NCBI GenBank assembly: GCA_964486825.1
Contig: CAZAQS010000292.1
Coordinates: forward strand, 1 to 5,897
DNA length: 5,897 nt
Source of the DNA: CAZAQS01 sp964486825
GTDB taxonomy: Bacteria > Chloroflexota > Anaerolineae > Anaerolineales > UBA4823
Reading direction: 5' to 3'
A model generated the notes under the pieces. The model ran no database searches. It was not told where the DNA came from and saw only the letters and a program-made list of their open reading frames with translations. Made by a program: the position numbers and the translations under genes. Position 1 is the first letter of the stretch, and each line of letters opens with the position of its first letter. This document shows positions 5,550-5,897 of this stretch, piece after piece.

Positions 5550-5897
5550 ATGGAGTCTAACACAAGCAACCCAAAAAACAAAGTCGATGTTCAACAGAGC
5601 GGTATGATCTTTGACGTCAGCAGCTTGTATGCCTTTCTGCTGAAGTTGACAGACAGGCGCAAGCGCCGCGGCATCCGCTACAGCCTGGCGACGATCCTGG
5701 TATTGCTGATCCTGGCTAAGCTGTGTGGGCAAGACAAGCCCTATGCGATTGCCGACTGGGCCCAAAATCGGAGCGAGTACCTGGTGGAAGCCCTGCGCTT
5801 GAAGCGAGCGCGGCTGCCTCATCACAGCACTTATCGGCGTATGCTGGAAACCGTTCTAGATGGGGACGAATTCGAGCAGGTGATGAGTGAGTTCATC
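5550..5897 (+). CDS. ISAs1-family transposase, N-terminal part (cut by window end)
   Basis: The 116 codons visible run open to the window edge. Translation begins MESNTSNPKN. It continues through LYAFLLKLTDRRKRRGIRYS, LATILVLLILAKLCGQDKPY, AIADWAQNR, LRLKRARLPHHSTYRRML and ends in EQVMSEFI. This is the pattern of the DDE_Tnp_1-associated N-terminal domain of ISAs1 (H-repeat) transposases: 'DPR..RG.RH.L..IL.L...A.L.G...Y.AI..WA', then 'LPSH.T..R.L'. The catalytic DDE domain would lie beyond the window. The ATG is preceded by GAGGAAGG with five bases between, so this start is preferred over the internal Met at 5604. The gene diverges from the hydrolase. Neither terminal inverted repeat nor target duplication can be fixed without the other end. 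ISAs1 transposases are usually about 370-440 residues, so roughly a quarter to a third is shown. Confidence 0.85.
   Translation, partial: MESNTSNPKNKVDVQQSGMIFDVSSLYAFLLKLTDRRKRRGIRYSLATILVLLILAKLCGQDKPYAIADWAQNRSEYLVEALRLKRARLPHHSTYRRMLETVLDGDEFEQVMSEFI

Noticed and set aside
5484..5825. Open frame of 113 codons on the - strand
   Set aside because: Antisense to the transposase. Its Gln/Leu-rich translation shows no family, while the + strand frame matches ISAs1 transposases throughout.

Overview
The window most resembles DNA of a Chloroflexota bacterium (Anaerolineae/Caldilinea-like). This rests on the style of the large secreted protein: a DUF5060-type glycoside hydrolase fused to a DUF11-like domain, a 'choice-of-anchor Q'-type beta-helix and a Calx-beta domain, ending in a short 'FLPLIL' hydrophobic tail. 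I recall such tails from predicted exported proteins of that phylum. There is no rRNA or marker gene here, so the placement is inference.

Layout. (1) Positions 1 to about 805, + strand: the decayed 3' part of a GH13 sucrose-phosphorylase-like gene. Its protein can be followed only by moving through frames 3, 2, 1 and 2, and it carries two in-frame nonsense codons. The only intact reading frames here are chance ones, so ordinary gene calling would miss it. (2) About 806-866: a short convergent gap with an imperfect inverted repeat but no T-tract. (3) 867-5276, - strand: one intact 1469-residue secreted, multi-domain glycoside hydrolase. It dominates the window. A longer reading frame begins at a TTG at 5351, but the ribosome-binding site and signal peptide favour the ATG at 5276. 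(4) 5277-5549: an AT-rich divergent control region. It holds a strong sigma-70-type promoter for the hydrolase (TTGACA, 17 bp, TATAAA), several direct and inverted repeats around it, a weaker possible promoter facing the other way, and a long hairpin that buries the Shine-Dalgarno sequence of the next gene. (5) 5550 to the window end, + strand: the N-terminal 116 codons of an ISAs1-family transposase, cut off by the window edge.

How the parts relate. The hydrolase is a stand-alone transcription unit, predicted to be exported and held at or released from the cell surface to cut a beta-linked polysaccharide. The neighbouring phosphorylase would have been cytoplasmic alpha-glucoside metabolism and is now dead. 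The insertion sequence lies just upstream of the hydrolase promoter and points away from it. A dead gene on one side and an IS on the other suggest a locus undergoing rearrangement. I see no sign of a defence system, CRISPR array or RNA gene. The most notable items are the hydrolase's domain architecture and C-terminal tail, the hidden phosphorylase pseudogene, and the hairpin occluding the transposase ribosome-binding site.
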